DNA of 64,000 bases from Saccharina japonica (taxonomy: Eukaryota; Sar; Phaeophyceae; Laminariales; Laminariaceae). The notes beneath the pieces are model-generated. The model was not told the DNA's origin and ran no database searches. It saw only the letters and a program-made list of their open reading frames with translations. The stretch is taken from assembly GCA_008828725.1 (NCBI GenBank), contig MEHQ01001895.1, positions 62,001-126,000 on the forward strand. The letters are read 5' to 3'. The position numbers and the translations under genes are program-made. Positions 32,240-44,465 of the stretch are shown here, one piece after another (positions within the stretch are counted from its first letter, which is position 1; each line of letters starts with the position of its first letter).

Positions 32240-33660
32240 AAATAACAAATACTACTGTACGTTCTCCGCCCCCAATGTTTTAGGGATGTGAGGACCTATG
32301 ATATGACTATACAAGCACGAGCATGCATACTTCGTATAACCCGCTCCCCGCCCCCCACCCTATTCTAAAAACTATAGCAGCACATTACTTGAAGTAGATA
32401 CGATTTTCATTCCAATTTCCATCTGACAAAGTGCAGCTCTTTTTTTCAGCCGTACAATTCACATACATACACCTATCACAACCATCAATCATCCCTGAAC
32501 ACTAGACAAACATGTACCAATACAATGACAATACCGTCCGCCTTATGAATGGCTTTACCGACCTAACCGACTCACCAATCAAATCAATCAAAGCTGAAAG
32601 GGTGACATGTACTTACTTGTTGTGCCTTTCAATCAAATCTATGTGTATTATTCATGTAATGTACCAAATTTCAGTGATGCGTATTTCCTTACCCGGAACC
32701 CAAAGATTTTCGGGAAATAGCCTTTTTCAGCCTTTCCGAAAATTTTCCCCTAGATTTCCTCTCATTCGAGGTAAAAAAGGCGTAATTTTTTTGGTGGGGG
32801 GGAATTATCATCCCCGGGTGGCCCATGCACTACAGTACATGAAGCACAAGTAAGTGTAACATTCGTTCAGGCCTTCGGACAGTCATTTTCGACCATTTCC
32901 ACTCTACACTCTACCTGCAACAGATACACAGCAGCAGTAGGAGAGTAGCAGTTGCGCACAATGCAAGTACTTGATTGAGTAAATATGCATCGGTTTCAAG
33001 TTTTCACGTGTTCATGTCCTCCTTGATTTCGTCCTGCAGTCATTTTGTACTGGAATAATAGGACTACTACGTAGTAGTGCTGATAGCGATATCTCGTCTA
33101 CGAATATACTTACTTATGTCGCGAGGTAAATCAGCAACACAAAGTGCAAAGCAGGAAGTGAGCAGGTACAGCAGTGCGCTGCTTCGTACGCGTAGGTATA
33201 GCGATCGCGGCCTTATCCGCGACTAGAAACTGTAAACATGGACGCTTGGCGCCTCAACGAAAACCCAGCGTCCCAGCTGCATTTGCGCCGAGTTCACCCT
33301 TTCCGTTCAAATATATTATCTCATCATATTACACTCAGCTAGCGAAGATGAACTTCGACGAAATCCTCGAGCTCACAGCTGTTGTTTTTTATTTTTTAAA
33401 ATATATATATGATTATATTATATATTATTAATAGTTCATTCCTACGATGATTCCGATCGCCATAACATCCAGTTCATATGTATGATATCTGTGTCACATA
33501 GCAGGGGTCTGTGGGCGCCTACGTAGCGCTCTGCTCTGCTGCACAGCTTACCCGCGTTGAAAACAACAAACACGGGGGTTTCCATTCTATATGGACGCGT
33601 TATTTGCCCGGGGATAAGGGACGTAAATATAATTTCTTCTGAAAAAGATTATCACCTCAT
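32240..33660. other. No recognisable gene
   Basis: AT-rich mixed sequence with short frames only (up to 113 codons at 32512-32853, no domain). No inverted or tandem repeats were recognised. Confidence 0.5.
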
Positions 33661-33674
33661 CCCTGCCAAATATC

Positions 33675-35307
33675 ATATAACACCCGATTTTCCTAATTGA
33701 GAATTGCCTTTCAGATGAGAATGGGTTTTTACTTTTTGCCACACAAAAGAAACTCCAAATATGCGTTGGCCGTGGTGACATGTGTGGAGCGACGTCTACT
33801 CCACACCAACAACAACAGCCTTTAATTGAACTCGTACGCCCGTACTCGTAACACGTACGAGTATGTACAACCTTCAGACCACTGCGTGTATCGTGTAAAC
33901 CTAACCCATTCGGGTTCAAGGGGCAGGCGACTGGCTATACCTTTTTACTGCACCATAGAGACAAACCAACTTCTACTTTCATTGTATTGGTATCACACCA
34001 ATTCATTCGTTGATCGACTACTCTGTGGAGTCAACTCACCTTACACGACGTCTGCTGTTGCTTGCTGCTGCTGCTGCTGCCACCCCTGGGTACCATTGAA
34101 CAGCGGCTGCAGTGTGTCCCTGGTGTCTACACGAAATGCGCCTACCTGGTCTGTACAATTTCAATTTTCGTGGATGAGAACGGAAATTATTCAATTTACG
34201 CTCGAGGGCCCTCCTTGCACAATTGTCCATAATACCCCAAAAAATGGACAAAACCTTGTTTTAAATGCTTCGCGAGCTGTTTGGCACATCGAAGTAATAT
34301 TTCTTAAATGGATGAGTACACGCCAACTCCGCAAGGAAAAAAAAGATAACTTAAAAAGAAAATCAACCATTTGGAGTACTCCATGTGTATAAATGTTAAA
34401 TAGAACACTTCTTCTTGATGTATGGATGTATTGATTGAAGTCCTCCACAGCGATGAGCATGCCTGTTTAAACTTCAACCTGCTGCACATCTCCCGCCAAT
34501 TCTAAACCACACGCGCGAGCGACTCAGCTTTTCCGCTTCAGCTCGTAAGGAAGATATATCCAGGTGAGAAGAGAACCACGTCAGCCCAGGGTACTGCTGC
34601 TGTAGCTTGACAGGCCACCTAGAAGCGTGTTGCGCTCTGGGCAACTGGTGGGCACAGCAGCAGCGCGCCGATTCGTAAGTCCGAAGCCTATACAACTTCC
34701 TAACTATTGGGTTTGAGCCACGGACCGTACGTCGATTTTACAGCAGCAGCAGCAGCTGCAGCAACATACCCGGTGTTTTTGGAAGGCCTGCAACTGCAGC
34801 TGGTAGCAGCGTGGTGGTGTGCACGTAGAAGAGCGGGCGCACGAGTTACGGGTGCAAGTGGTGTTGTGAACGAAGCCAGGCGTGTCAGTCTAACACACAA
34901 TGTACGCGAATTCCGATGTGGCGATGGAAAACAAAGGCTTTGTTTTCGTTGTGGTGTTGTAAACTAGGTCGTACGTACATACAGTAGAAGGTATTTTGAC
35001 AGCAGCAAGCGCTACGGAGGCCCCAAGAGAACAGAACATCAGCACAGAAGAATACAGAAGAGAAAGAAAACAGTCGTAGTGTTGGGCCATGGCGTCCAGC
35101 TATTCATATTGCGGTCTGGCACTCTTACCGACGGACTGCTGCACTGGACATATGGCGCATGGGCTCGGCAACATTATACCATCGCTCCACATGTCACCAC
35201 GGCAAACAAATATTTGGAGTTTATTTGTGTGCCAAAAGGTAAAAGCCCGTTCTCATCGGAAAGGCCTTGGAAAGGCAATTCTCAATTAGGAAAATCGGGT
35301 GTTATAT
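33675..35307. mobile_element. 1.6-kb TIR element, ATATAACACCCGATTTTCC ends
   Basis: The first roughly 120 bp (ATATAACACCCGATTTTCCT, 'gagaattgcctttc', 'tttttgccacacaaa', 'catgtgtggagcgac') and the last 120 bp are inverted copies. Interior frames reach 188 codons (33826-34392) but show no DDE or other domain. CAG/CTG clusters occur at 34060 and 34741. Confidence 0.7.
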
Positions 35308-35413
35308 ATACTTCTCTCCTCTATTCGGGTTATATCCTTAACGACGAATACACACAAAACACGCGGGAACAGCTTGCTTACTATAAAAAAACTGAGTGGC
35401 AACTACTATTAAA

Positions 35414-35525
35414 TATTACGCGGGGGCATAGTAAATAGCACCTGCGGTACACACAAAAACCTATACATTTCCCTATTGTTACTAACAATATTAAGTCCTA
35501 CTTCTATATTATGGTCCTGCGTAAT
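35414..35525 (-). mobile_element. Short CATAGTAAATAGG MITE
   Basis: 112 bp, ends ATTACGCGGGGGCATAGTAA and ATTATGGTCCTGCGTAAT. Its interior reads as the complement of the other copies. Confidence 0.65.
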
Positions 35526-35677
35526 AGGGTACGAGTACCTATTAATGATACACCTGAATCCCACACGAACACTACCAATGACACATTGAACAAGCATTCT
35601 ACGCAGCTCGCAAAATGGAGTATCTACTTTTCAATCGGTCGAACTCACAGCTGACGTATACCGGTACATACTACATC

Positions 35678-37052
35678 AAGGGCGCACAAAAACAAAATCC
35701 CGAGACCCATACCCCCCCCCCCCCCCCCCTCAGCCGGCCCTAAATGCAAAACAAAATTGCTCAAATCAAACACTCGTTTCGAAGCCATATTGACGTCGAA
35801 ATGAGTACTAAACACTCATTTCGAAGCCGTATTGAGATCAGTTGATAAACAAGACGCGTTCTCGAAACGATACGCCTGGGCCGTACGCGTGTTGTTTGTG
35901 TGTACACTGTGTGTTTCATGGATAAATCGTTGGGTCATATATATGCCATTGCAGCCTGAATATGTATCACATTTCACTATGCCGCCAACAACTCTTGCGC
36001 CGCGATCCTCCCCTCTTAAATCGGGATATTTCGGGGCACAACCGAGACGGAGGTGTCTGTGTGCGTGTGTGCGCCCGGTTGTTCGAAAGGTGGGAGTAGT
36101 GTTGGTAAGCAACTAAATAAAGGGGTTGCTTTGATTATTGCTTATTTGGTAAAACAGTTGCTTGATTAAGCAACTTTTAGTAGCTTATTCTTTGTATGGC
36201 GTTTAGTGTGTTCATACCAAAACCTACATATATATAGTTATACGGAATTTCAGTATCGCCATACTAGAACCCATACGAATATGTCGACACTAAAACACAT
36301 ACATGCCCATTTTGTTCGTATAGAGTTTACTAAGGGCATTCTAAAACCCATACACCTATTCTGTATGGCGTTAAGTATACTATGTTGAACTCCATATAGC
36401 TAAAATAAGCAAATAAGCACGATAGTATGGTTGCTTTGATTATGCTTATAGTTAGCAGGCCAAAAATACTTAATAAGCATGCTCATTTTAGTTGCGCACC
36501 AACACTACGTGGGAGGCGCTCGTCGTGCGTTGTGCGTCGCGCCCATTCTCGCCGCGTTTTCGATGGTTTCAAGAAACAGTCTCGCCGCGTTTTGGTTCGA
36601 ACGTACTGCAGCCGGCAGCTCCTCTAGTTTCCAAAGCAGAGGCTCGTAGGTGCACTGAGCTCGAGCCACCTGCACCACATTACATTATATATGGACTTGT
36701 ATGGGCTGCTAGATTTGGATCAGGTTGCATCAGGCAAATGGATCAGGCAAGGCAGCTTTTGTTCGCAATACACACAGTACTCATAACTAAAAAAACGTTT
36801 AAGAAGACTTTCCGCTCTAAATGATGGAGTGACGCTATGCCCAGTCAAATCAAGTATAATAGTGTCGTCCCCAGTCCCCAGTCTAAGATCACGTCACTCG
36901 TTGTGTATAGGAATTGGTGTTGAGTCGTGGCTTATATAGGATTTAGTGAAGGTCACCCGCCCCCTCCCCCCCCCCCCCCCCCCCCCCCCTCAGCAGGCCC
37001 GAAATACAAAAATTGGAGTGTGGGTCTCGGGATTTGGTTTTTGTGCGCCCTT
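35678..37052 (-). mobile_element. AAGGGCGCAC-TIR element, copy 2
   Basis: Ends AAGGGCGCACAAAAAC plus 'aaatcccgagaccca', and the inverted counterpart ending GTGCGCCCTT at 37052. Long poly-C runs lie just inside both ends. Interrupted by the hAT-like MITE 36097-36507. Its right part is included in the palindrome arm starting at 36675. Confidence 0.7.
36097..36507. mobile_element. hAT-like MITE with 8-bp target duplication
   Basis: 411 bp with ends TAGTGTTGGTAAGCAACTAA and TTAGTTGCGCACCAACACTA. Flanks GGTGGGAG (36089-36096) and CGTGGGAG (36508-36515) match at 7 of 8 positions. Element copy 1 (31668-31680, reversed) shows the uninterrupted site, with one copy of that motif. An 8-bp duplication and TAGTG-type ends fit the hAT superfamily. 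Confidence 0.85.
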
Positions 37053-38657
37053 GACTATATACGCAATAATAATTTTGTTTAATATCGTGTGCAAATACCT
37101 CTATAATGCCAGGTAGATAAAAATGATACGAATGATTTATATTTTATTACCGTGTACCTTGTGCAAATACTTCTATAATACCAGGTACATAATATATGTT
37201 AGTGATAGATACTTCGCTACAGCAGTAGCCAAGTAACCTACCGAGTCGCTGGTCGGTTACGTAGTCGTCTATAAGTCAGAGCGCAGTAGCACGATCTATC
37301 CACGTACGTACCACAACAGGATATACTTGATATAAGAGTGGTATTGTTTGGTACTAAAAATACGCGTAAAAATAACGCTCCAAGAAAATTCTCCTGGTAG
37401 TCGTTCGTCGGTTGTCGGCGAAATATCAATAAGTAACGTTCATGAGAATGCATTGAGAACGATCACGAGTACGCACCAAGAACGATCTCGAACACGCACC
37501 ATCTGTATCGATGCTGGGAACGCTGCTAAGTGTCGATACTGGGAACTTTGATGTAGCTCGGGTAGTACAATGGCCCGGGATTAGCCGTAGGGCGTGCGTC
37601 TTGCTGAGAGCTGACCGATGATGGCACCCCCATCCTCTCACTCTCCTTTTCTTCCTTCTCTTATTNAATAAGAGAAGGAAGAAAAGGAGAGTGAGAGGAT
37701 GGGGGTGCCATCATCGGTCAGCTCTCAGCAAGACGCACGCCCTACGGCTAATCCCGGGCCATTGTACTACCCGAGCTACATCAAAGTTCCCAGTATCGAC
37801 ACTTAGCAGCGTTCCCAGCATCGATACAGATGGTGCGTGTTCGAGATCGTTCTTGGTGCGTACTCGTGATCGTTCTCAATGCATTCTCATGAACGTTACT
37901 TATTGATATTTCGCCGACAACCGACGAACGACTACCAGGAGAATTTTCTTGGAGCGTTATTTTTACGCGTATTTTTAGTACCAAACAATACCACTCTTAT
38001 ATCAAGTATATCCTGTTGTGGTACGTACGTGGATAGATCGTGCTACTGCGCTCTGACTTATAGACGACTACGTAACCGACCAGCGACTCGGTAGGTTACT
38101 TGGCTACTGCTGTAGCGAAGTATCTATCACTAACATATATTATGTACCTGGTATTATAGAAGTATTTGCACAAGGTACACGGTAATAAAATATAAATCAT
38201 TCGTATCATTTTTATCTACCTGGCATTATAGAGGTATTTGCACACGATATTAAACAAAATTATTATTGCGTATATAGTCAAGGGCGCACAAAAACCAAAT
38301 CCCGAGACCCACACTCCAATTTTTGTATTTCGGGCCTGCTGAGGGGGGGGGGGGGGGGGGGGGGGGAGGGGGCGGGTGACCTTCACTAAATCCTATATAA
38401 GCCACGACTCAACACCAATTCCTATACACAACGAGTGACGTGATCTTAGACTGGGGACTGGGGACGACACTATTATACTTGATTTGACTGGGCATAGCGT
38501 CACTCCATCATTTAGAGCGGAAAGTCTTCTTAAACGTTTTTTTAGTTATGAGTACTGTGTGTATTGCGAACAAAAGCTGCCTTGCCTGATCCATTTGCCT
38601 GATGCAACCTGATCCAAATCTAGCAGCCCATACAAGTCCATATATAATGTAATGTGG
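36675..38657. repeat. Perfect palindrome, 991-bp arms, centred on unknown base
   Basis: 36675-37665 and 37667-38657 are reverse complements around the single unknown base 37666, as far as I checked without mismatch. Identical frames appear mirrored in both arms. Outer flanks diverge at once. The arms contain part of TIR element copy 2 and one copy of repeat P. Confidence 0.9.
37198..37665 (+). repeat. Interspersed repeat P
   Basis: From GTTAGTGATAG to CTTCTCTTATT. Nearly identical to 39190-39655 and, reversed, to 37667-38134. Two 67-71-codon frames are preserved in each but have no recognised domain. Similarity is so high that the preservation is uninformative. Confidence 0.7.
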
Positions 38658-38659
38658 CA

Positions 38660-39185
38660 TTGGGAGACCGTTCGATTATATGCTTGTTGCTAAATGAACG
38701 GAGTCACTGTTTTTTTACTACTGCTAACATCTTCTATTCTTGGTCGATTAACTGACTGGAATATTGTTTGCGTTTGATTCTAGTTGTGTAGGCTAGTAGT
38801 TGAACCTGTGTAAAACATGCAAGTTGTAAGGTGGGCAGAGGCATAGCAGACTGCTATAATGTAGTTTGATTCCCCATTTCTTGGTCACAAACTGATCGCT
38901 GGGGTGTTCGCATCTTATTTGGTAGCGTACGTAAGCCACGGGTAGGGTATGTGCCAAGACTACACCCATATTGCCGCCGTTCATACACGGGTCTGAATAT
39001 GTTGTTCAATTGTTGCCTAGGTTAGAACATCTTCCCTGCATCAGGACACGTTGTTGTGGAGATCTTCGAATTTACGGAGAATTCAAGTCAGTATAAAGTT
39101 TGCTCACGCAAGTAAGTAAGTTCGTTAAGGAACTATTTTATTCGATGTCGTATAGCAAATTTGACGATGTCACCTCCATCGAGGG
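38660..39185. other. No recognisable gene
   Basis: Unique-looking sequence between the palindrome and the third P copy. The only frame is 63 codons (-), unsupported. Confidence 0.4.
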
Positions 39186-39189
39186 GTCG

Positions 39190-39655
39190 TGTTAGTGATA
39201 GGTACTTCGCTACAGCAGTAGCCAGTAGCCTACCGAGTCGCTGATCGGTTACGTAGTCGTCTATAAGTCAGAGCGCAGTAGCACGATCTATCCACGTACG
39301 TACCACAACAGGATATACTTGATATAAGAGTGGTATTGTTTGGTACTAAAAATACGCGTAAAAATAACGCTCCAAGAAAATTCTCCTGGTAGTCGTTCGT
39401 CGGTTGTCGGCGAAATATCAATAAGTAACGTTCATGAGAATGCATTGAGAACGATCACGAGTACGCACCAAGAACGATCTCGAACACGCACCATCTGTAT
39501 CGATGCTGGGAACGCTGCTAAGTGTCGATACTGGGAACTTTGATGTAGCTCGGGTAGTACAATGGCCCGGGATTAGCCGTAGGGCGTGCGTCTTGCTGAG
39601 AGCTGACCGATGATGGCACCCCCATCCTCTCACTCTCCTTTTCTTCCTTCTCTTA
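39190..39655 (+). repeat. Interspersed repeat P, third local copy
   Basis: Differs from 37198-37665 by only a handful of bases, and continues past CTCTTATT into 'cggcctgagagcgcc', showing what lies beyond the palindrome centre in a normal copy. Confidence 0.75.
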
Positions 39656-39699
39656 TTCGGCCTGAGAGCGCCATCTTATCATCGATATCTTTCTTCTAC

Positions 39700-39785
39700 T
39701 GAGCGAAGCTCGCAAACGGACTTGCCTCACGGCAATCCAAGCGCTTACCTCTCGACTACCATCATATTCGGCCACCTTCCATCAT
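39700..39785 (-). other. tRNA-like remnant
   Basis: Minus strand reads GGTAGTCGAGAGGTAAGCGC, an anticodon-arm-like 'gcttggattgccgtgaggcaag', then TTTGCGAGCTTC, placed like A and B boxes. A complete cloverleaf does not close, so it is probably a SINE head. Bases 39786-40280 otherwise show only part of repeat F (40210-40280). Confidence 0.25.
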
Positions 39786-40280
39786 CAACAATATATACGT
39801 ATAATACGAATGGAATAAAATATACCAAGTCTAATATAACATACAAGTGTGTAAAAACCCTGCCAATCTACACACACCCCATATTATACCTGGTATACCA
39901 TAATAATGACCTCATAGCATACCACCGGACGAGATTGGATTTTATATTATACATGCTCGTACTCGTACAACATACATAATGAGGTATACGACAAACGTAC
40001 TAAATTGGATACCTCGGTCAGAGCTGACTTGGTATAAGGTGTCGGTAGCACTTATACGTCATACCGGGATGTCTAGACATTTGAATGGGGCTTGGGGTCT
40101 CAGCACGGCCCCTGGGGGCAATCTCCCGGGTCCAACCTTCGCCAAAGGGTATGATTACTATTAGTACAACAAGTTAAACATCGCAGGTATTTTATACGTT
40201 TGTATGTTGTCGCAACGCATACTTCCATTTTATTTCGTCTATCGTCTCGAGTGCGACTCCATTACCTCTCCGGAAACGTC

Positions 40281-40891
40281 CTCCATCTGACGCATGCTAC
40301 GGCAGGGGTTATCACCGTATTGTTTCTGAGGGTGGTCAGTTGATTATACTCGTATAGGAGCTCTATGCATCACCCTAATAATGTGTGTATTATTAATAGG
40401 AGGAAAGGGAAAAGTGCTGCATACCCGATGAACGACACCGTGTTCTTTGTTGGTCATAACCGTTGGTCATAAGTCGCACCCGTGTGTCTGATGTGTCTGA
40501 TCGTGCGAAGGCGTCCGTGTGATTTGTGTAACTGGAAAGTGCGGCGGGGTTTTGGTTTTCCCGGATGGGTGTTGGTAAGAATATCCTCTCGATACCTTCA
40601 ATGGGATCCTGGGATGAAGGGGTGAAGCCCCCTTTGGTCACTTCTTCTCTTTGGTGGCTTAGGGATATACACATGGTTCTTCATCTTCTCTCTCGCCTCA
40701 TGGCGATCTCCATCCTCTCATCTCCCAAACTCACCCGGTGCACGAGTTAACCCATTAGTCTCAAGTGTCAAACGAAAAATAGCTCAACTCAAGAACGACG
40801 ATTTCGGGGGTAAGGAGGCTTTCATACTTTATTTAATAGGTCATTCCGAACAGATTTCAGCCAAAACGTGGTAAAAATATATCCCCCTTAT
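40281..40891 (-). mobile_element. GACGC-TIR element, reversed, interrupted
   Basis: GACGCATGCTACGGCAGGGG at 40281 and a right-hand 'ttcagccaaaacg', CTTATCATAGCACGCCTG end. About 330 bp (40440-40770) between is foreign, with no recognised content. Confidence 0.55.
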
Positions 40892-40904
40892 CATAGCACG
40901 CCTG

Positions 40905-41384
40905 ATACATGCTACGGTAGTCTGCATGCAGGTGCACCATGCATTTTCTGAGGGTGGTCGCTTGAAGAGGTCTGTACCTGCAGTAGCCTGCACACTGATT
41001 TACGAGGCAAATGAAAGTGCTACCCGACGAACAATCCTATGGACTATTGATAATAATAATAAAACCAAACACATTGCAACATTCGACGAGAGTTGACGAG
41101 GGAAAAGAGTGCTGAAATCTTCTCGCGATAAAAATGCAAGGCAAGAACCGTAGAGGGAGAGGAGGGAGAGGAGCCTACTTTGTGACCCCGGATCTTAGTG
41201 ACGACTAGGGAGGGAGAAAGATGGAAGTGCGAAGATAATAAATGGGATGGACAAAAAACAATAAAAACATTGCAACACAAGAACGAAAATGCGACGATTT
41301 TGGGTTAAGACGCCCGTTCATTCAGAAACAAAAACAGCCAAAATGTGTTATATAATACCTCTATCGTAGCACGCCCCTCATCTC
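40905..41384 (-). mobile_element. GACGC-TIR element, reversed, with SINE inside
   Basis: Starts 'atgctacggtagtctgcatgc', continues 'ttttctgagggtggtcgctt', 'gtgctacccgacgaacaat', and after the SINE resumes 'gcgacgattttgggttaaga', 'cagccaaaatg', ending ACCTCTATCGTAGCACGCCC. Confidence 0.65.
41045..41275 (+). mobile_element. SINE, head-truncated
   Basis: Body 'aacattcgacgagagttgac' to 'aatgggatggacaaaaaaca'. Inserted in the GACGC-TIR copy 40905-41384. Confidence 0.7.
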
Positions 41385-42190
41385 CTCACAAGAGTGTCGT
41401 ACCATTGTTTGCGACTTGCGCCTTGGGCTCTCAGCGCCGTCGTTCCTGTCGACGATCTCGAGGTCCCGCCCCTCTCCAATCTCCAAGCGCTACATACTAC
41501 GAGACAACGACTGGTGGTGTAGGAATCGTATCAGATGTTGTGTGCATTCTCCACACATATACCAAACATTATTTGTTATGTTATATATCGTGCCCATCGA
41601 AATCCAGTACACCTAACCGGCGTCCCCGGTGGAATGACAGGTGAATATCGTCCCTGTTTGAGTCAAGGTCGTGGATGCAAGCCCCCCCCGAGTGCATGCT
41701 CGTAGGGACATTTTTCTCGCAAGAAATATCTTGACTACGACCGGAAAGCGCGAAAGCGTGAGTTAGCAAAATTCGATGAAGATCGACGAGCGTTGGGAAT
41801 GCTAAATCCTCTGCGCGATAAAAATCAAGGCACGAACCGTAGTGGGGAGGACGGAGAAGATAACCTGCTATGTGACCCCGGATCTGAGTTACGACTAGGG
41901 AAGGAGAGGGACACAAGTGCGACGATGATAGATGAGATGGAAAAAAACACAAGTGCATTTGTTCATTATTCGGCGTATACGTAAACCCCTCTTCTTTTGA
42001 ATTGCATCCTCATTTTGGGGTCAGATCGCCCGAAGTGGCGTACAGTTAGAGTTGAGTCATTTCTGCAATCTGCTTAAAGGGTATACGGCCAAATAAATCA
42101 AGGGAAGAGCTGGGCGGGCTCAAGGAAAATTCTGGGAATAATGGAAGCGGTACACTCAGCAAATATTTCTCAAGTAGAGCTTAACCGTTA
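41382..42190 (+). repeat. Interspersed repeat F interrupted by a SINE
   Basis: 41382-41590 and 42040-42190 are the two halves of the unit seen whole at 13960-14440 ('ccgtcgttcctgtcg' ... 'ctgcttaaagggtatacggcc', 'gggaagagctggg'). Confidence 0.6.
41617..41952 (+). mobile_element. Full-length tRNA-headed SINE
   Basis: Head GGCGTCCCCGGTGGAATGAC and 'aggtcgtggatgcaagcc' (worn B box), middle 'gcgaaagcgtgagttagcaa', body 'gaccccggatctgagttacg', tail 'gagatggaaaaaaacac'. Confidence 0.7.
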
Positions 42191-42204
42191 GAATATTAAC
42201 ATGA

Positions 42205-42300
42205 TCCTTGCCATCCGCCAATCAGTGTGTAGCGTGAAGGAGCTTCAACATTGATCGGTAAGAAGCACTCCGTAAGAAGAAAACAACTAATAAGAAGCAA
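42205..42300 (+). repeat. Interspersed repeat, 'gccatccgacaatgtgcagc' family
   Basis: Starts CCTTGCCATCCGCCAATCAG, then 'cttcaacattgatcggtaag' and an A-rich end. Further on, 42500-42720 resembles 56690-56880 ('tggctacgt', 'gaacgaacgcctgc', 'caatcccgaagg'). The stretch 42721-43553 shows no gene. Confidence 0.5.
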
Positions 42301-43553
42301 AAAAAAAAGCCTTTCTTTCTCCACAAAACCTACTCCCGGCTTGAACTTCGTCTAGTACTGTACTCTATTCGCTGTCTTTATGTAGAACTACGGTAACTTC
42401 AAACTGTTTCAGTTTGGGCTGGTCGGTGTTACGTGGTCGGTTACTAAACCGTTGGCGGCTACCTTTTTATTTATTTGCGTTACCAGCTTTCAAGAGTTTT
42501 GTTTTACAAAAAGTTCTTTGTTCTTGCCCTGTGGCTACGTGTGATACGAGGACGTAGTAGCCGATATGTACGGAGAACGAACGCCTGCCTGCTGAGTTGT
42601 CCCTTTTCAGCTCACGACACCCTCTGCATTTTGACCGCACAATCCCGAAGGAGGACCTTGCACCAGGTTTCTATTAATCAATTGACGCACACTGTGTACG
42701 AGACAAAGGGGCAAAACCATGATGGCTGAATGGGCCCGGTATTGTTAGGGCTAGGGTCCGTCTCGAACACAACGCGCGTCGAAAATTGCCGACACGCACT
42801 GTTGTGACCAAGAGCATACCGGGTAGGGAATAACGCCCCACCATTGCCGGTTGATTGGGCTCAGGGTTATTATATTCCACCGGTCTGGGCTATGGCCCTA
42901 AAAACGGGAATTAAGGGATAACTCCCTTGGGATTAGTTTGAATAATATTTAGGTTCCTGTGTAGGTGCAGTACTAACACCACAAACAGCGGTATACAACA
43001 GCAGTAACTACTGCTGCTGTGCTGTATCTCACCATTCTACACACAACATTGTGGAACGACCTGGCATATCCTATATAGACTCTGGTTTTGAAGAGGAGCG
43101 AGCAGGGGGAAGGTCGGAGCTCCCCCTTTTTCGGTTGACGGGGCTGCCATGGGCAATGGTTGCACGTACCCTCACAAGTGATGGAATTTGACCGTGCTCA
43201 GCGATTCGGCGGACTCGTTGGCGTTGACAAAATGTGTCGGTCTTTGCTGGTGACTCCCTGCCGCTCAAAGAAAGTTGGTTTGAAGATCGGCTAGGTGCCC
43301 ACCTGAAGACCCTTGTCCCTCTGAGTTGATTGGGGGCTCGCTTCCACTTAACGTTGGTACCGCTGCAATCCTAACTCCACAATAGTTCCCAGTATTTTGT
43401 GCCCCACGATGGGGTGGCCCGCTGCAGCGTAAAAACACAGTCATGAAGTCGTTTACCCCCCTCCGAGCTGTGCCGCCGTTACTACTGTAGAGCACCCCCC
43501 CCCCCGTTCACCCAACCATAATTAACTCCATCCCTCCTAGCCCACCGCCCCAC

Positions 43554-44294
43554 GACGCGTGCTGCGATAGAGATTCGTAGCACGTTTCGGCTGAAATGGT
43601 TTCTGGATAATCGGGCTCCTTAACCCAAACTCGTCGAATTTTCATTCTTGAGTTGCAGTAGACGCGTGCTACGATAGAGGTACTGCTGTACATCTGTTTG
43701 GTTGAAAACGTTACATGGTTTCTGAACGATCGGGCTCCTTAACCCAACCTCGTCGGGCGCGTTCATGCCGGTGTTGTAAGTTTCGTGCAGCGCATATTTA
43801 GGCCATCGTGTTGTCCATCGGGGAGTCTTTTTATTTCCCCCAATAATCAGTTTTTGACTACTGCAGGTATGGAGGGCTCCTCAATTGACCACCTTCAGAA
43901 AAAAAAACATGGTGCACCTGCATGCAGGCTACCGTAGCATGCGTCGGTACTGTTCATTGTGTGTCTAGGCCAAGCATGGTGCACCTGCATGCAGGCTACC
44001 GTAGCATGCGTCGGTATTGTTCATTGTGTGTCTAGGCCAAGCATGGTGCACCTGCATGCAGGCTACCGTAGCATGCGTCGGTATTGTTCATTGTGTGTCT
44101 AGGTCAAGCATGGTGCACCTGCACGCATGGTACCGTAGCATGCGTCGGTATTGTTCATTTTGTGTCTAGACCAGGGCGTTGTTCGTCGGGTAGCACTTTT
44201 GTTTCCCTCCTAGATCGGGTTTTGGGTGCCGTCTAGAGCCCAAGCGAGGAGCGTACGGGAATACATGGTGTACACCTCTACCATAGCGTGCGTC
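43554..44294 (+). mobile_element. GACGC-TIR element cluster
   Basis: A left fragment (43554-43660), a complete copy (43661-43945) and a further right-hand half (44172-44294) are arranged head to tail. The complete copy's right end is amplified in the 67-bp tandem array. Right ends carry a HindIII/PstI-like GTGCACCTGCATGCAGGCTA in place of the usual CACCTCTACC. Confidence 0.65.
43908..44171 (+). repeat. 67-bp tandem array, four copies
   Basis: Unit starts CATGGTGCACCTGCATGCAG at 43908, 43975, 44042 and 44109, exactly 67 bp apart. Each unit holds the right terminal repeat of the GACGC element (GTAGCATGCGTC) plus 'ggtattgttcattgtgtgtc'. The fourth copy is diverged. Confidence 0.95.
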
Positions 44295-44465
44295 CCACCC
44301 GCTCCCCCATCCTCCCGCTTCGCCCCCCCCGCCCAACACAGACCCCAAAAAACGCCATTCCAAACCCCAACTCCAACGAGTATCTCGCGTGTTATTCCAA
44401 CACCCTACCCTACATGCCACCCACCATCCGTAAACTATTAACCCTCTCACTGACTCACCTACACG

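Noticed and set aside
37238-39633. Conserved 67-71-codon frames repeated in several places
   Set aside because: They occur in near-identical repeat copies, so preservation carries no information about coding. Diverged copies at 10.6 and 20.4 kb do not keep them clearly.
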